A stretch of 64,000 bases of DNA from Bradyrhizobium sp. JYMT SZCCT0180 (GTDB lineage Bacteria > Pseudomonadota > Alphaproteobacteria > Rhizobiales > Xanthobacteraceae). Shown here piece after piece: positions 35,797 to 45,655 of the stretch. The notes under the pieces are model-generated. The model had not been told where the DNA came from. It saw nothing but the letters and a program-made list of their open reading frames with translations, and made no database searches. Location of the stretch: NCBI RefSeq assembly GCF_018130165.1, contig NZ_JAFCLZ010000029.1, positions 1 through 64,000 on the forward strand. Direction: 5' to 3'. The position numbers and the translations under genes are program-made. Position 1 is the first letter of the stretch; each line of letters begins with the position of its first letter.

Positions 35797-36300
35797 TTAC
35801 CGCGTCAGGCGAACCACGTCCTGCCTCAGAAGATAGAACGAAACAGCGAGCAGAACGACGTCCTTCATCAGGAAGGGAACGTTCCCCGTCATCGCAGGGA
35901 ATCCGCCCGCGGCAACATCCCAGCCTTCCGGCATGAACGGAATGATCGTGACCGTCGCGATGAAGGTGCCCGTCGAGCCGAGCGCGCCTAGGATGCCGAG
36001 CCGCTTGTCCCAGAAGCCTGCGAGCAGCAGGGACCCAAAGGTCCACTCCGAGACGCCGAGGAAGTAGCTGGCGCCGGCGTGGCCGAATACCGGATAGAGC
36101 CACCAGATCAGCGGCCCGTTGTCGATGAAGGGAACCAGTCGTTCGAACTCGTACAGAAACCACTTCTGGTAACCGAAGAAGAAGAACATGATCACCATCG
36201 AGGCGCGGACAACGTGGTAGTCGAGATCCTCGGCAAGCAGGCCGGACCGGTGCAGCGCACGGACAAGTGGAGATTGAGCGGTATTGGCAAGCGTGGTCAT
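35797..36300 (-). CDS. DUF417/YkgB-family membrane protein
   Basis: 167-aa inner-membrane protein with about four hydrophobic helices. The segment RASMVIMFFFFGYQKWF and the motif VSEWTFG, with a Pro-rich loop TIIPFMPEGWD, place it in the DUF417 (YkgB/RclC-like) family, members of which are induced by reactive chlorine or thiol stress in other proteobacteria. It follows the AhpD-like gene on the same strand, 42 bp away, giving the pair a plausible oxidative/electrophile-stress role. Confidence 0.85.
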   Translation of the reverse strand: MTTLANTAQSPLVRALHRSGLLAEDLDYHVVRASMVIMFFFFGYQKWFLYEFERLVPFIDNGPLIWWLYPVFGHAGASYFLGVSEWTFGSLLLAGFWDKRLGILGALGSTGTFIATVTIIPFMPEGWDVAAGGFPAMTGNVPFLMKDVVLLAVSFYLLRQDVVRLTR

Positions 36301-36342
36301 GGTCGTGATCCTTTCAGAGAGGTGTGATCTGGAGCAGTCGCT

Positions 36343-36879
36343 TCACGCGACCGCGGGGAAGTCGATCTCGGTGTCGTTGATGCGATTGAAGACGTTGGTG
36401 AAGACGGTGGTCGCGAAAGCCAGGCTGATCTCCACCAACTGAGCGTCGCTGTAGTCGGCCGCCTTAATCGCCGCGAAATCCTCGTAGCTGACGGTGCCGC
36501 TGGACTGCGCAAGCTTGCGGACGAAGCCGACCAGTGCATCGCGCTTGGCGTCACCGGTAGGTTGGCCCTCGCGGATCTGCTTCAGTACCTCCGGCTTCAC
36601 GCCGGCTAGCTTGGCGAGGTGACTGTGGGCGGCGACGCAATAGTCGCAGCCGCCGGAGGCGCTGATGACGAGCTTGATAATCTCCTGATCGCGCTTGGTC
36701 AGGCTGCCTGCAGCGAGGACGGCATCGGCGGCGAGGACCGATTTGAGGGCGGCAGGGCCGTGCGCGGCAATGGCCGCGAACGTGTTCGGCACGCTGCCGA
36801 TCGCCTGCTTGATCTCGGCATAGATCTGGCCCGACCCGCCGGCGTCGGATTCGAGGTTCGGGACTGAAAGACGTGACAT
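36343..36879 (-). CDS. AhpD-like carboxymuconolactone decarboxylase-family protein
   Basis: 178-aa all-helical protein of the CMD/AhpD family. The redox motif is CDYC followed by xxxH in GGCDYCVAAHSHLAKL, the AhpD active-site pattern, so a peroxidase-type disulfide exchange is likely. It is transcribed leftward with the DUF417 gene and divergently from the AraC regulator at 36988, which is its probable controller. Confidence 0.9.
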   Translation of the reverse strand: MSRLSVPNLESDAGGSGQIYAEIKQAIGSVPNTFAAIAAHGPAALKSVLAADAVLAAGSLTKRDQEIIKLVISASGGCDYCVAAHSHLAKLAGVKPEVLKQIREGQPTGDAKRDALVGFVRKLAQSSGTVSYEDFAAIKAADYSDAQLVEISLAFATTVFTNVFNRINDTEIDFPAVA

Positions 36880-36935
36880 GGGACGCTCCTTGGTTTCGTT
36901 GGTGAACGATTGCGGAGCGACTATAGGATCGAGAT

Positions 36936-36985
36936 TTGAGACGTTGAATGTTACATAACCTCGATTATATGCTCTATCGTCTCAA
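36936..36985. promoter_or_regulatory. Inverted repeat between AhpD-like gene and AraC regulator
   Basis: Exact 8-base arms TTGAGACG (36936-36943) and CGTCTCAA (36978-36985), 34 bases apart, lie in the 108-bp divergent region. The second arm ends two bases before the AraC ATG. The arrangement fits a two-site operator for the adjacent regulator. Confidence 0.45.
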
Positions 36986-36987
36986 GT

Positions 36988-38001
36988 ATGATGCTAGGGG
37001 GCGCCGTGGATTGGCTCAGCCGGCTGTTTGAAATGATGCCGGTGCGCGGGCGGCTCGACCTGCGCTGCTCTTACGGCCCCCCTTGGCGCATCGACCAGGG
37101 GCCCGGCGAGGCCAACGAAATCCCGTACCACGCCGTGCTCGCCGGCTCCGCGATGCTGGAAGATCCGGCGGGCGGCCGACCGCTGCAGCTGAACGCCGGC
37201 GACATCCTGCTGCTTCCAGGCAACCCGCGGCACGTGATGCACGACGGCAGCGGGGCCACGCCGCTGCCGTCCCGCAACCGCGCGGCCCTCAACTTCACGA
37301 TCAGCGAAAATCACGGTTCGGAGGAGCGGCTCGATCTATTGTGCGGACACTTCGCCGTCGCTCCGCCGCACGACCGCCTGCTGCGCAGCTATCTGCCGCC
37401 GCGCCTCGTCGTGCATGTCGGGCCCTTCGCCGGGCAGAAGGAAACGGCTGCGCAACTCGCGGGCCTCGTCTCGCTGATGCGGAGCGAGTCGGCGGACGAT
37501 CGCATGGGCGGCCGCGCCATGCTGAACGCGCTGTCGACGGCAATGTTCGCGCTTGTGCTACGCCTCGCGAGCGAAACCCAGGTTTCCCCGCGGGGCCTTC
37601 TTGCCCTGGCCGGTCATCCCCGCTTGGCACCGGCGGTGGCCGCTCTTTTCAACGAGCCCGCACGCGCATGGTCGCTGCCTGACCTTGCGCGCCTCACCAA
37701 CATGTCGCGAGCGACGCTCGCGCGGCAGTTTCAGGAGAAGCTGGGAAGATCGGCCAGTGACCTCCTGACCGACATCCGCATGACGCTCGCGGCCAACGAA
37801 CTCAAGAACCCCATGCTTTCAACCGGCGCTGTGGCGGAGGCGGTCGGATATCAATCCGAAGCGGCCTTCCAGCGCGCCTTCAAGAGCCACATGGGCGTCA
37901 CTCCGGCGCAGTGGCGCAAGATGCAGGAGCTGCCTGCCAGGGGCGTGTTCGCAAAGCGCGCAGCAGCTGTCGAAGGGAAGACTGAGGAAGCGAAGGGTTA
38001 G
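36988..38001 (+). CDS. AraC-family regulator with cupin_6 sensor domain
   Basis: 337-aa regulator. The N-terminal about 190 residues form a cupin-type sensor (LQLNAGDILLLPGNPRHVMHDG) of the type fused to AraC HTHs that control redox-related genes such as the rclR group. The C-terminal two-helix-turn-helix domain (about 220-310) has LARLTNMSRATLARQFQEKLG and AVAEAVGYQSEAAFQRAFK. It is divergent from the AhpD-like/DUF417 pair, which it probably activates. The extra C-terminal tail is basic. Confidence 0.93.
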   Translation: MMLGGAVDWLSRLFEMMPVRGRLDLRCSYGPPWRIDQGPGEANEIPYHAVLAGSAMLEDPAGGRPLQLNAGDILLLPGNPRHVMHDGSGATPLPSRNRAALNFTISENHGSEERLDLLCGHFAVAPPHDRLLRSYLPPRLVVHVGPFAGQKETAAQLAGLVSLMRSESADDRMGGRAMLNALSTAMFALVLRLASETQVSPRGLLALAGHPRLAPAVAALFNEPARAWSLPDLARLTNMSRATLARQFQEKLGRSASDLLTDIRMTLAANELKNPMLSTGAVAEAVGYQSEAAFQRAFKSHMGVTPAQWRKMQELPARGVFAKRAAAVEGKTEEAKG

Positions 38002-38281
38002 CATCCGCGCTTTGCCCCATTAGCGGCCGTTGCGTGGCGGACGATCCCGCTCCTTGGTCAGAATGCGGTCTGCTCAGCAACGCGAAGTGCAATCGCATTT
38101 CGTTGATGATCGATGGCCAGCGCTCGCCCGCTCGAAGTCGGTACCTGGTCGGTGTTTGCACAAGCTAATACTGGTCCGAAGAAACAAGGCAGGCCATCTG
38201 CTGCTCGCGACCGCTGCTTGCCTTGCCAAAGCGCGGGAAAAACGCAAGGTTCGTGCGGTTCGGATTCGGAGAGTCTCGGCC

Positions 38282-39076
38282 GTGTTTATTTTTTCTATTA
38301 GGACTGCTCTCCTCGCCGTCGCAGTGTCAGCTTCATCTCTTTCCAGTGCAGCTGCTTTGTCCGCGCAGTCAGAATTGTTGTGCAGCCCGGAAGGCTTAAT
38401 GCGTTTGATCCCTCAGTTTAATGCAAATGGGAAATTCACAATTCCTGATCCCAACACCGACTTGCAGAGATTCCTTTCAGCGCAACAAGGTCTTTCAAAT
38501 GCGATTGATATGATCTTGGCCCAGGAAAACATAAGCCAAAATCCGTCTGACGTCGGAAGCCTTCCATCCCGGCCGCTAGTATTCGCTAGCAACTGGTTAT
38601 CCAGTGAAGTGGGAATACAGACAGATGGAACAAATTTGAGTTCTCCCGAGAAAGGAGGAAAGTTTGGTGGTTATCGCGTTCAGTCGTTTTTGACCGGACT
38701 TACTCCGGTGCCTTTGTCCCAAGGAAGCATTTATGCAATCAAGCAATCAAAGCCGACCTATCCGGCACTTGTTTACCCGATGCCCACGAGCCACCCTTGC
38801 GTGAACAGGCTTGTTCTAGGCGCTTACAATACTGCTGGCTCCTGGCCGACCCCGACATATGCTCTTGGTAAATATCAGCTGGATAACAATGGTCTCCCAA
38901 TGCGCGACAAGCCATTGGTCACCTACTTGATCGTCAATATCTGTCTTGATCTTGGCAAGTCAGCGATGATCAAAAAACAATCGGTATTACGCCCAAGTGC
39001 AATGATCATTCTGGCGCTTCATTGGCCATGTGAGAGCTCAGAATGCGCTAATAATGGAATTGGCCATCAACATTGA
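38282..39076 (+). CDS. Orphan secreted protein of unusual composition
   Basis: About 264 aa from a GTG preceded by GGAG. The first 30 residues form a likely signal peptide (hydrophobic run LLAVAVSASSLSSAAALSA). The mature part is Ser/Asn/Pro-rich with few charged residues, and I do not recognise it. Base composition is visibly AT-richer than all flanking genes and codon choice differs, suggesting horizontal acquisition. The last about 35 residues (after LGKSAMIKK) read less coherently and could reflect a frameshift near the 3' end. The open frame extends to 38030, but that part resembles neighbouring GC-rich non-coding DNA. Confidence 0.5.
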   Translation: MFIFSIRTALLAVAVSASSLSSAAALSAQSELLCSPEGLMRLIPQFNANGKFTIPDPNTDLQRFLSAQQGLSNAIDMILAQENISQNPSDVGSLPSRPLVFASNWLSSEVGIQTDGTNLSSPEKGGKFGGYRVQSFLTGLTPVPLSQGSIYAIKQSKPTYPALVYPMPTSHPCVNRLVLGAYNTAGSWPTPTYALGKYQLDNNGLPMRDKPLVTYLIVNICLDLGKSAMIKKQSVLRPSAMIILALHWPCESSECANNGIGHQH

Positions 39077-39143
39077 CCGTGCCTGAATGTCCGCCGTGGG
39101 GTCATGCCCAGCTAGCTGAGGTCGAGCATTCGCTGGCCTGGCC

Positions 39144-40442
39144 TTACACCCATCCCGGCGTAAACAGTCGTGGCAGCGCCAGGACCGTCCATTCCGAGAA
39201 GGCGCAGATCAGGATCACGATCAGCAGCGGGATCATCATGATATGTAGCAGCCCCTGAATCTTCGCCATCGGCACGCCACCCACGGCGCACGCCGTCATC
39301 GCGCACATGCCGACGGGCGGTGTCAGAAGCCCGAACGACTGCGTCATCACCACGATCACGCCGAGATGCACGGGATGGATCCCGACCTGCATCGCGATCG
39401 GATTGATGATGGGAACAAAGATCAGGATCGCAGGCAGGGCATCCATGAAAGTGCCCAGCAGAATGTTCAGGATGACGATCAGGAACATCACCACATACTT
39501 GTCCCGGGAAAACGAGATCATGAACTGGGTGACGATATCGGGGACCTGATAGTAGGCGAGCAACCAGCCAAACAGGACGGCTCCCGTGAGACAGAACAAC
39601 ACCTGCGAAAACTGCGTGACGGTCTCGCCGAACATTGCAGGCAGCTGCCGCCAAGTCAGGCTGCGAAACACGAACAACGTGATAAACAGCGAATAGACCG
39701 CCGCGACGGCCGCCGATTCCGTCGGCGTGAATACGCCGCCGATCATGCCCGCAACCACGATAATGGGCACGCCGAGCGGCCAGCTTGCCGCCTTGACGCC
39801 GTCCCAGATCGCGCGGAACCCAAGAAACTTCGGATGCTCTCGTGGAAAGTCGTATTTGATCGCAAAGAAGTGCGTCTGAATCATCAGCGACAAGCCCATC
39901 AGCACGCCCGGCAGGATGCCTCCGATCAGCAAGGCGCCGATGGAGACGTTGGCGGTCGCGCCATAGATGACCATCAGGATCGACGGCGGAATCACCGCAC
40001 CCATCGTCGATGTGCAGGCTGTGAGGCAGACCGTAAAGCGCTCGTCATAGCCCCGCTTCTTCATCGCCGGGCAGAAGATCGAGCCGATCGCCGCGGCGTC
40101 CGCGGTGCTGCTGCCGGAAATGCCTGAAATGAACATGCCGACCACGACGTTTACATGCGCGAGCCCTCCGCGCAGATGGCCGACAAGGGACATGGCCAGC
40201 TTCACCAGCCGCTCGGAAATCCCGCCATCGGTCATGATGTTGCCGGCGAGGAAGAAAAACGGGAGCGCCAGCAGCGTGAATGCGTTGATGCCCGTGAACA
40301 TCTGCTGCACCGCCAGCACCGTCGGCAGGTCGGCGTACCAGATGACGAACAGCGAGGAGAGAATGAGCGAGAACGAGATGGGGACGCCGATGACGAGGAG
40401 AAGGGTAAGCGAAACCATCAAGAGCGTGAGCGGATGGGTCAT
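39144..40442 (-). CDS. dctM: TRAP transporter large permease DctM
   Basis: 432-aa membrane protein with about twelve hydrophobic helices. DctM landmarks are LALPFFFLAGNIM, GGLAHVNVVVGMFISGISGSSTADAAAIG, PPSILMVIYG and FTPTESAAVAAVY. It is the sodium-coupled translocating subunit for a carboxylate. The start overlaps dctQ by four bases; longer upstream readings overlap dctQ entirely and were rejected. Confidence 0.95.
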   Translation of the reverse strand: MTHPLTLLMVSLTLLLVIGVPISFSLILSSLFVIWYADLPTVLAVQQMFTGINAFTLLALPFFFLAGNIMTDGGISERLVKLAMSLVGHLRGGLAHVNVVVGMFISGISGSSTADAAAIGSIFCPAMKKRGYDERFTVCLTACTSTMGAVIPPSILMVIYGATANVSIGALLIGGILPGVLMGLSLMIQTHFFAIKYDFPREHPKFLGFRAIWDGVKAASWPLGVPIIVVAGMIGGVFTPTESAAVAAVYSLFITLFVFRSLTWRQLPAMFGETVTQFSQVLFCLTGAVLFGWLLAYYQVPDIVTQFMISFSRDKYVVMFLIVILNILLGTFMDALPAILIFVPIINPIAMQVGIHPVHLGVIVVMTQSFGLLTPPVGMCAMTACAVGGVPMAKIQGLLHIMMIPLLIVILICAFSEWTVLALPRLFTPGWV

Positions 40443-40927
40443 TGCGTTCCGGTCCAGAGACGGCGGCAGCAGCGCGTGATATCGATAACGTTGACGAGCA
40501 TCATCAGTGCGCCAGCCACGGGAATAATGATGGTCGGGATGAAAAGCGTGATGCCGAGCGCGGGCGAGAGGCGCTGGAGGCTGACAACCGAAAAGTACCA
40601 GCCCTCGACTGTCATGACCCACGCTACGATCAGCATGCATATGTTGATAATGAGTTGCTGCAGATACAACGCGCGCCCATGCAGGACGCCGTCCAGCGCA
40701 TCGAAGGCGAAGTGCGTCCGCCGCATCGAGACGATCGCGGTGCCGAGGAACACGCACCAGATGAATGCGAACAGCGACAGCTCCTCGCCCCAGAGGAACG
40801 ACTTCGCGAACAGAAAACGCATCAGGACCTGGATGAAGACGCCCACCGTGGTGAAAGCGAGAAGCAGCGCGAGCAGCGGCAACAGCCCCTGCTCGATCCG
40901 GGCAAACAGTCGCTCAGGCCAGGGCAT
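40439..40927 (-). CDS. dctQ: TRAP transporter small permease DctQ
   Basis: 162-aa protein with four transmembrane helices; the segment SLFAFIWCVFLGTAIVSMRR and the following charged region are typical of DctQ. It forms a complex with DctM. It follows the binding-protein gene by 2 bp and overlaps dctM by four bases. Confidence 0.92.
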   Translation of the reverse strand: MPWPERLFARIEQGLLPLLALLLAFTTVGVFIQVLMRFLFAKSFLWGEELSLFAFIWCVFLGTAIVSMRRTHFAFDALDGVLHGRALYLQQLIINICMLIVAWVMTVEGWYFSVVSLQRLSPALGITLFIPTIIIPVAGALMMLVNVIDITRCCRRLWTGTQ

Positions 40928-40929
40928 GC

Positions 40930-41928
40930 TTACTTCTTCTGGCTGCGGATGGTTTCCAGAAGCGGCACCGCCTTGATGTCGCCGGCCACCTTGTCCTGGA
41001 TCGGCGCTACGAGGGCGATGAACTTGGCCTTGTCGGGCTTGGTCAGCACCGCGCCCTTGGTTTTCAGCCCCTCGACCGCCGCATCCACGAACTCATCGTC
41101 CTTCATGCGCTCGTGGACGGAGGCGTCGATCGCGGCCTGAAGGACGATCGCCTTGAGATCGGCGGGCAGCGAGTTGAGCTTGCGCTCGTTCATGAACACC
41201 GGATTGATGCCGTATTGGTGCTCGGTCTGGCTGATGTATTTCGCCGCCTCGTAGTGCTTGTTCGATTCGATCACGGCGAGACCGTTTTCGGCGGCGTCGA
41301 TCACGCCCGATTGCAGCGCCTGATAGACTTCGCCAAAATTCATCGGCGTCGGAATCGCGCCGAACGCCTTCCAGATGGTGACTTCGACCGGGTTGTTCTG
41401 CACGCGGATCTTCACGTTAGTCAGATCCTCGGGACCGGCCACCGAACCCTTGCGGCTGTAGATATTGCGCACGCCGGACGTGTAGTAGCCTATCCGCTTG
41501 AGGCCGAGGCTCTTGCCGGCGACTATTGCGTCGATCTGCTCGCTGAATTTCGGATCGTTGATGACGCGTGCGACATGCGCGCGATCGTTGAACAGGTAAG
41601 AGACGCTCAGCAGGCCAAGCTCGGGAATGACGGTCGCCGCGTTGGCTGCGCTGCACGACGACATGTCGAGGGTGCCGAGGCGCACGCCTTCCAGCATCGC
41701 CACTTCCGCGCCGAGTTGTCCGGCTGGAAAGACGTTGACGCGGATGCGGCCGTTGCTGCGCTCCTCCACGAGCTTTTTGAACATCTTGTGACCTTCGTCG
41801 TACATGCTGCCGACGGGCTGGTCGTGGCCGACGCGCAGCGTGATCTCCTGCGCGGATGCGACTGCCGATGCCGCCAAAAGTGCGACGAGACCGGCAAATA
41901 GAGAACGAAAGGACGGCAATACGCTCAT
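40930..41928 (-). CDS. dctP: TRAP solute-binding protein DctP
   Basis: 332-aa exported binding protein. The signal peptide is MSVLPSFRSLFAGLVALLAA then SAVASA, and the mature protein begins QEITLRVGHDQPVGS. Family features are the long-helix scaffold, NVFPAGQLGAEVAMLEGVRLG and the substrate Arg in KIRVQNNPVEVTIWKAFGAIPTPMNFGEVY (read in pieces). A GAGAGA site precedes this ATG; an upstream ATG at 41982 is rejected. The substrate is not deducible from sequence; the neighbouring FadR-type regulator hints at a sugar acid (inference). Confidence 0.94.
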   Translation of the reverse strand: MSVLPSFRSLFAGLVALLAASAVASAQEITLRVGHDQPVGSMYDEGHKMFKKLVEERSNGRIRVNVFPAGQLGAEVAMLEGVRLGTLDMSSCSAANAATVIPELGLLSVSYLFNDRAHVARVINDPKFSEQIDAIVAGKSLGLKRIGYYTSGVRNIYSRKGSVAGPEDLTNVKIRVQNNPVEVTIWKAFGAIPTPMNFGEVYQALQSGVIDAAENGLAVIESNKHYEAAKYISQTEHQYGINPVFMNERKLNSLPADLKAIVLQAAIDASVHERMKDDEFVDAAVEGLKTKGAVLTKPDKAKFIALVAPIQDKVAGDIKAVPLLETIRSQKK

Positions 41929-41975
41929 GTCTCTCTCCCCGGAGTGCAATGATTTGAGTTTTTTTATTTTCTTAT

Positions 41976-42019
41976 TGATCATATGAATGGATTGCCGTCA
42001 ATGATGATTCATAATATCA
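41976..42019. promoter_or_regulatory. Inverted repeat in dctP/GntR divergent region
   Basis: Arms TGATCATATGAAT (41976-41988) and ATTCATAATATCA (42007-42019) are near-perfect complements with an 18-base spacer, in an AT-rich stretch between the TRAP operon and the GntR gene. This is a good candidate for the operator of that regulator. Confidence 0.5.
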
Positions 42020-42068
42020 AACCGAATCGCGAGCGACGACCGGTCAACATCGACGGAGGATCAGCGCG

Positions 42069-42902
42069 ATGGCGCGCAAGCAGACGCTCGGAAAAACAAA
42101 GACGAAGATTGCCAGCCGCGAACCTAAAGGCGCGCCGTCCGAGAAGCGCACGCTGCAGATCGCAAGGGCGATCGGATTGCGCATCCTGGCTGGGGATTAC
42201 CAACCCGGCTCGAATATTCCCGTTGAACCCGAGCTCTGTCGCGAACTGGGCGTGAGCCGGACCGTTTTGCGCGAGGCGATCAACCTTCTTACCGCGAACG
42301 GCATGGTGACGCCGCGCGTGAAGGTAGGCACCGTGATCAATCCGCGCGCGCAGTGGAATTTCCTTGATCCGGCGCTGCTCGATTGGCTGCTGGCGATGGG
42401 CGATATCGGCCCCTTCCTGATGAAATTATCGGAATTCCGCCACGCATTGGAACCGGCGGCTGCGTCACTCGCCGCCGTTAACGCGACGTTCGAGGACTTC
42501 GAACGTTTGCATCGCGCGTATGAAGACATGGCCGCCTCGACGGATAACCTCGAGGCCTGGGTTGCCGCCGACTTCCGATTTCATCAGGCCATCTACCTTG
42601 CCACCCGCAACGAGTTTTTCTGGCCGGTCGGACGCTTGCTGGAGCCAGCGTTGATCGCGGGCTTCCGCGTCATCGGCAGCGCCCACAATCAGCAATGCCT
42701 GCCCGAACACCGTGCCGTGCGCGATGCCATCATCGCGCGCGAACCGCATCGCGCCTATCAGGCCGTCGTCGATCTCATGCGGACATCGGATTCGGATCTG
42801 GTGCAGATGCTTGCGCCCGGAAAGGAGAAAGCCGGATTAGCGAAGAAAGGGAAAATCGGATCCAAATCTCCGCGCGCTGGAGGCATTGCAAAAGCCTCCT
42901 GA
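42069..42902 (+). CDS. GntR/FadR-family regulator (FCD domain)
   Basis: 277-aa regulator. The winged helix (about 25-95) includes GDYQPGSNIPVEPELCRELG and VSRTVLREAINLLTANGMV. The FCD ligand domain (about 110-250) has DFRFHQAIYLATRN and PEHRAVRDAIIARE with the conserved metal/ligand His positions. The C-terminus has a Lys-rich tail. It is divergent from dctPQM and probably represses it in response to the transported acid. Confidence 0.92.
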   Translation: MARKQTLGKTKTKIASREPKGAPSEKRTLQIARAIGLRILAGDYQPGSNIPVEPELCRELGVSRTVLREAINLLTANGMVTPRVKVGTVINPRAQWNFLDPALLDWLLAMGDIGPFLMKLSEFRHALEPAAASLAAVNATFEDFERLHRAYEDMAASTDNLEAWVAADFRFHQAIYLATRNEFFWPVGRLLEPALIAGFRVIGSAHNQQCLPEHRAVRDAIIAREPHRAYQAVVDLMRTSDSDLVQMLAPGKEKAGLAKKGKIGSKSPRAGGIAKAS

Positions 42903-42965
42903 ATCGCACCAGGCGCGAGGCACAAACCGTCAAGGCAAAACCGGTGCCCGATCTTTCGGGACGCC

Positions 42966-43820
42966 TTAATGTTCGACCCGGTACAGGCGCCATCGCTCCG
43001 GCACGCCTTTCAGTCGATGAACGCCGCGATCCTTGAAGAGGATTCCCGACTGCGACATCAGATCCTTGACCGCGCTCGAGACCAGGACTTCGCCGGCACG
43101 CGCTTTCGCGGCGACGCGCGCGCCGATGTGAAACGCGAGACCGACCATCTCGGCCCCGCTCACTTTGTATTCGCCCGCATGCAGCCCCACCCTGATCTCC
43201 AGCCCCAGCGTGCGCACGGCCTCGCGGATCGCGGTCGCGCAACGGACCCCGGCAGCCGGCGCCTTGAAGGTCGCGAGCAGTCCGTCCCCCGTGGTCACGA
43301 CTTCCTTGCCGCGCAGGGTCTTCAGCTCTCTGCGGACGGCGACGTAATAGTGACTCATCACCTGCGTCCAGCGGGCATCGCCAAGCCGCGCGGCTTTTTC
43401 GGTGGACCGGACGATATCGACAAACAGGATCGTGGCGAGCGCCTTTTCGGGTTCGGCGCCACGGCCGGCCGATCGGCGCCGCATCGCAATGGGGCCCGGC
43501 AGCGGTTCATAGCGATGGCTACGTCGCCGCGCGATCGCGGCTTTTGCATAGTCCATGGCACGCTGCGCCGTACCGCAACGAACGGTTTTCACCCTCGGTG
43601 GAAGCGTCCAGAAAACCTTTCGCCCATCTCCGGCGCCATGGACCTCCACGGCGCCCCACTTCAGGAAAACCGCCGAGCCAACGCGTCGAATACACCATGC
43701 CTTGGACGTGTATCCGGAAACGTTCGACTGATGGACTCCAATGCGAAGGAACTTGGGCATGAACGTGCGGCCAATCGAAAGACCGTTTGGGTCTACCAGA
43801 GGTAAAGCGTAGTCGCACAT
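42966..43820 (-). CDS. Class III nucleotidyl cyclase with WGR-like N-terminal domain
   Basis: 284-aa two-domain protein. Residues about 20-105 (YTSKAWCIRRVGSAVFLKWG, then a Gly/Lys turn and a C-terminal helix ending HRYE) resemble a WGR domain. Residues about 125-283 are an adenylate/guanylate cyclase homology domain with metal Asp135 (FVDIVRST) and Asp179 (TTGDG). The place of the transition-state Asn is His231 in FHIGAR, with Arg235 retained, so this belongs to the His-type cyclase subfamily and activity is uncertain. It is convergent with the GntR gene. No membrane segment is seen. Confidence 0.8.
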   Translation of the reverse strand: MCDYALPLVDPNGLSIGRTFMPKFLRIGVHQSNVSGYTSKAWCIRRVGSAVFLKWGAVEVHGAGDGRKVFWTLPPRVKTVRCGTAQRAMDYAKAAIARRRSHRYEPLPGPIAMRRRSAGRGAEPEKALATILFVDIVRSTEKAARLGDARWTQVMSHYYVAVRRELKTLRGKEVVTTGDGLLATFKAPAAGVRCATAIREAVRTLGLEIRVGLHAGEYKVSGAEMVGLAFHIGARVAAKARAGEVLVSSAVKDLMSQSGILFKDRGVHRLKGVPERWRLYRVEH

Positions 43821-43910
43821 TCCTGCGTTGGCAACAGTACTTCCAATCGGGGATTTGCCGACGGCCCTCGCGTCAATTCACGTTCGCCGGGCTGCGATGT
43901 CAGCTTCGAG

Positions 43911-45008
<1,098 letters not shown>

Positions 45009-45121
45009 GGCAACCTCCGCTGTATGGCACGCCTCTTTTCTAGGAGGGAACCGCGGTTGTTTCTCAGCAAACTTGCGCGCATACCGGCAAATAGTGCAGA
45101 AATTCAACGCTGCTTGGCACT

Positions 45122-45655
45122 ATGGCGCAGGATTTTAAACATATGGACCACGACAAGATCGACATGACCATTCTCGCCGAACTCAGCGCCAACGCGCGGG
45201 TCAGTCATACCGAACTGGCGGACCGGGTGGGACTTTCGAGCACCGCGATCGCGCGGCGGCAACGCGCGCTGGAAGACGAAGGATATATCAGAGGCTATCA
45301 GGCCATCCTTGATCCGGGCCGGTTCGGCCTCAACACGACGGTGCTGGTCAGAATCGCGCTCAACAGCCAAAGCGACGAGGCGCTGAAATCGTTCGAAGCC
45401 GCCGTCGTCAACTGCCCGTCGGTGATCCGCACGTTTCTGATGTCGGGAAACGACGACTATCTCCTGATCGTGCTGGCGCGCGACATCGAAGACTTCGAGA
45501 GAATTCACCGGACCGAACTGTCGCGCCTGCCGCACGTCTCGCGCATCCAGTCGAATTTCGCCCTTCGCGAGATCATCGATCGCGCGGTCCCCCCGGCGAT
45601 CTTCGGAAAACCGGGGCGTCCAGCACGGAAGCCAACCAGAAAACAGGCCGGCTAA
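45122..45655 (+). CDS. Lrp/AsnC-family regulator
   Basis: 177-aa regulator with an N-terminal HTH (DMTILAELSANARVSHTELADRVGLSSTAIARR), a linker and a RAM effector domain (about 75-155). It is divergent from ald with 113 bp between them, the common arrangement for AldR-type alanine-responsive activators of alanine dehydrogenase. The C-terminal 20 residues are basic and extended. A Met seven codons downstream could also initiate. Confidence 0.93.
   Translation: MAQDFKHMDHDKIDMTILAELSANARVSHTELADRVGLSSTAIARRQRALEDEGYIRGYQAILDPGRFGLNTTVLVRIALNSQSDEALKSFEAAVVNCPSVIRTFLMSGNDDYLLIVLARDIEDFERIHRTELSRLPHVSRIQSNFALREIIDRAVPPAIFGKPGRPARKPTRKQAG

Noticed and set aside
35460..39100. Genomic island integrated at tRNA-Ile
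   Set aside because: No integrase, no second 3' tRNA fragment as an attachment site, and genes to the right mostly have normal composition; only one gene (38282-39076) looks foreign.
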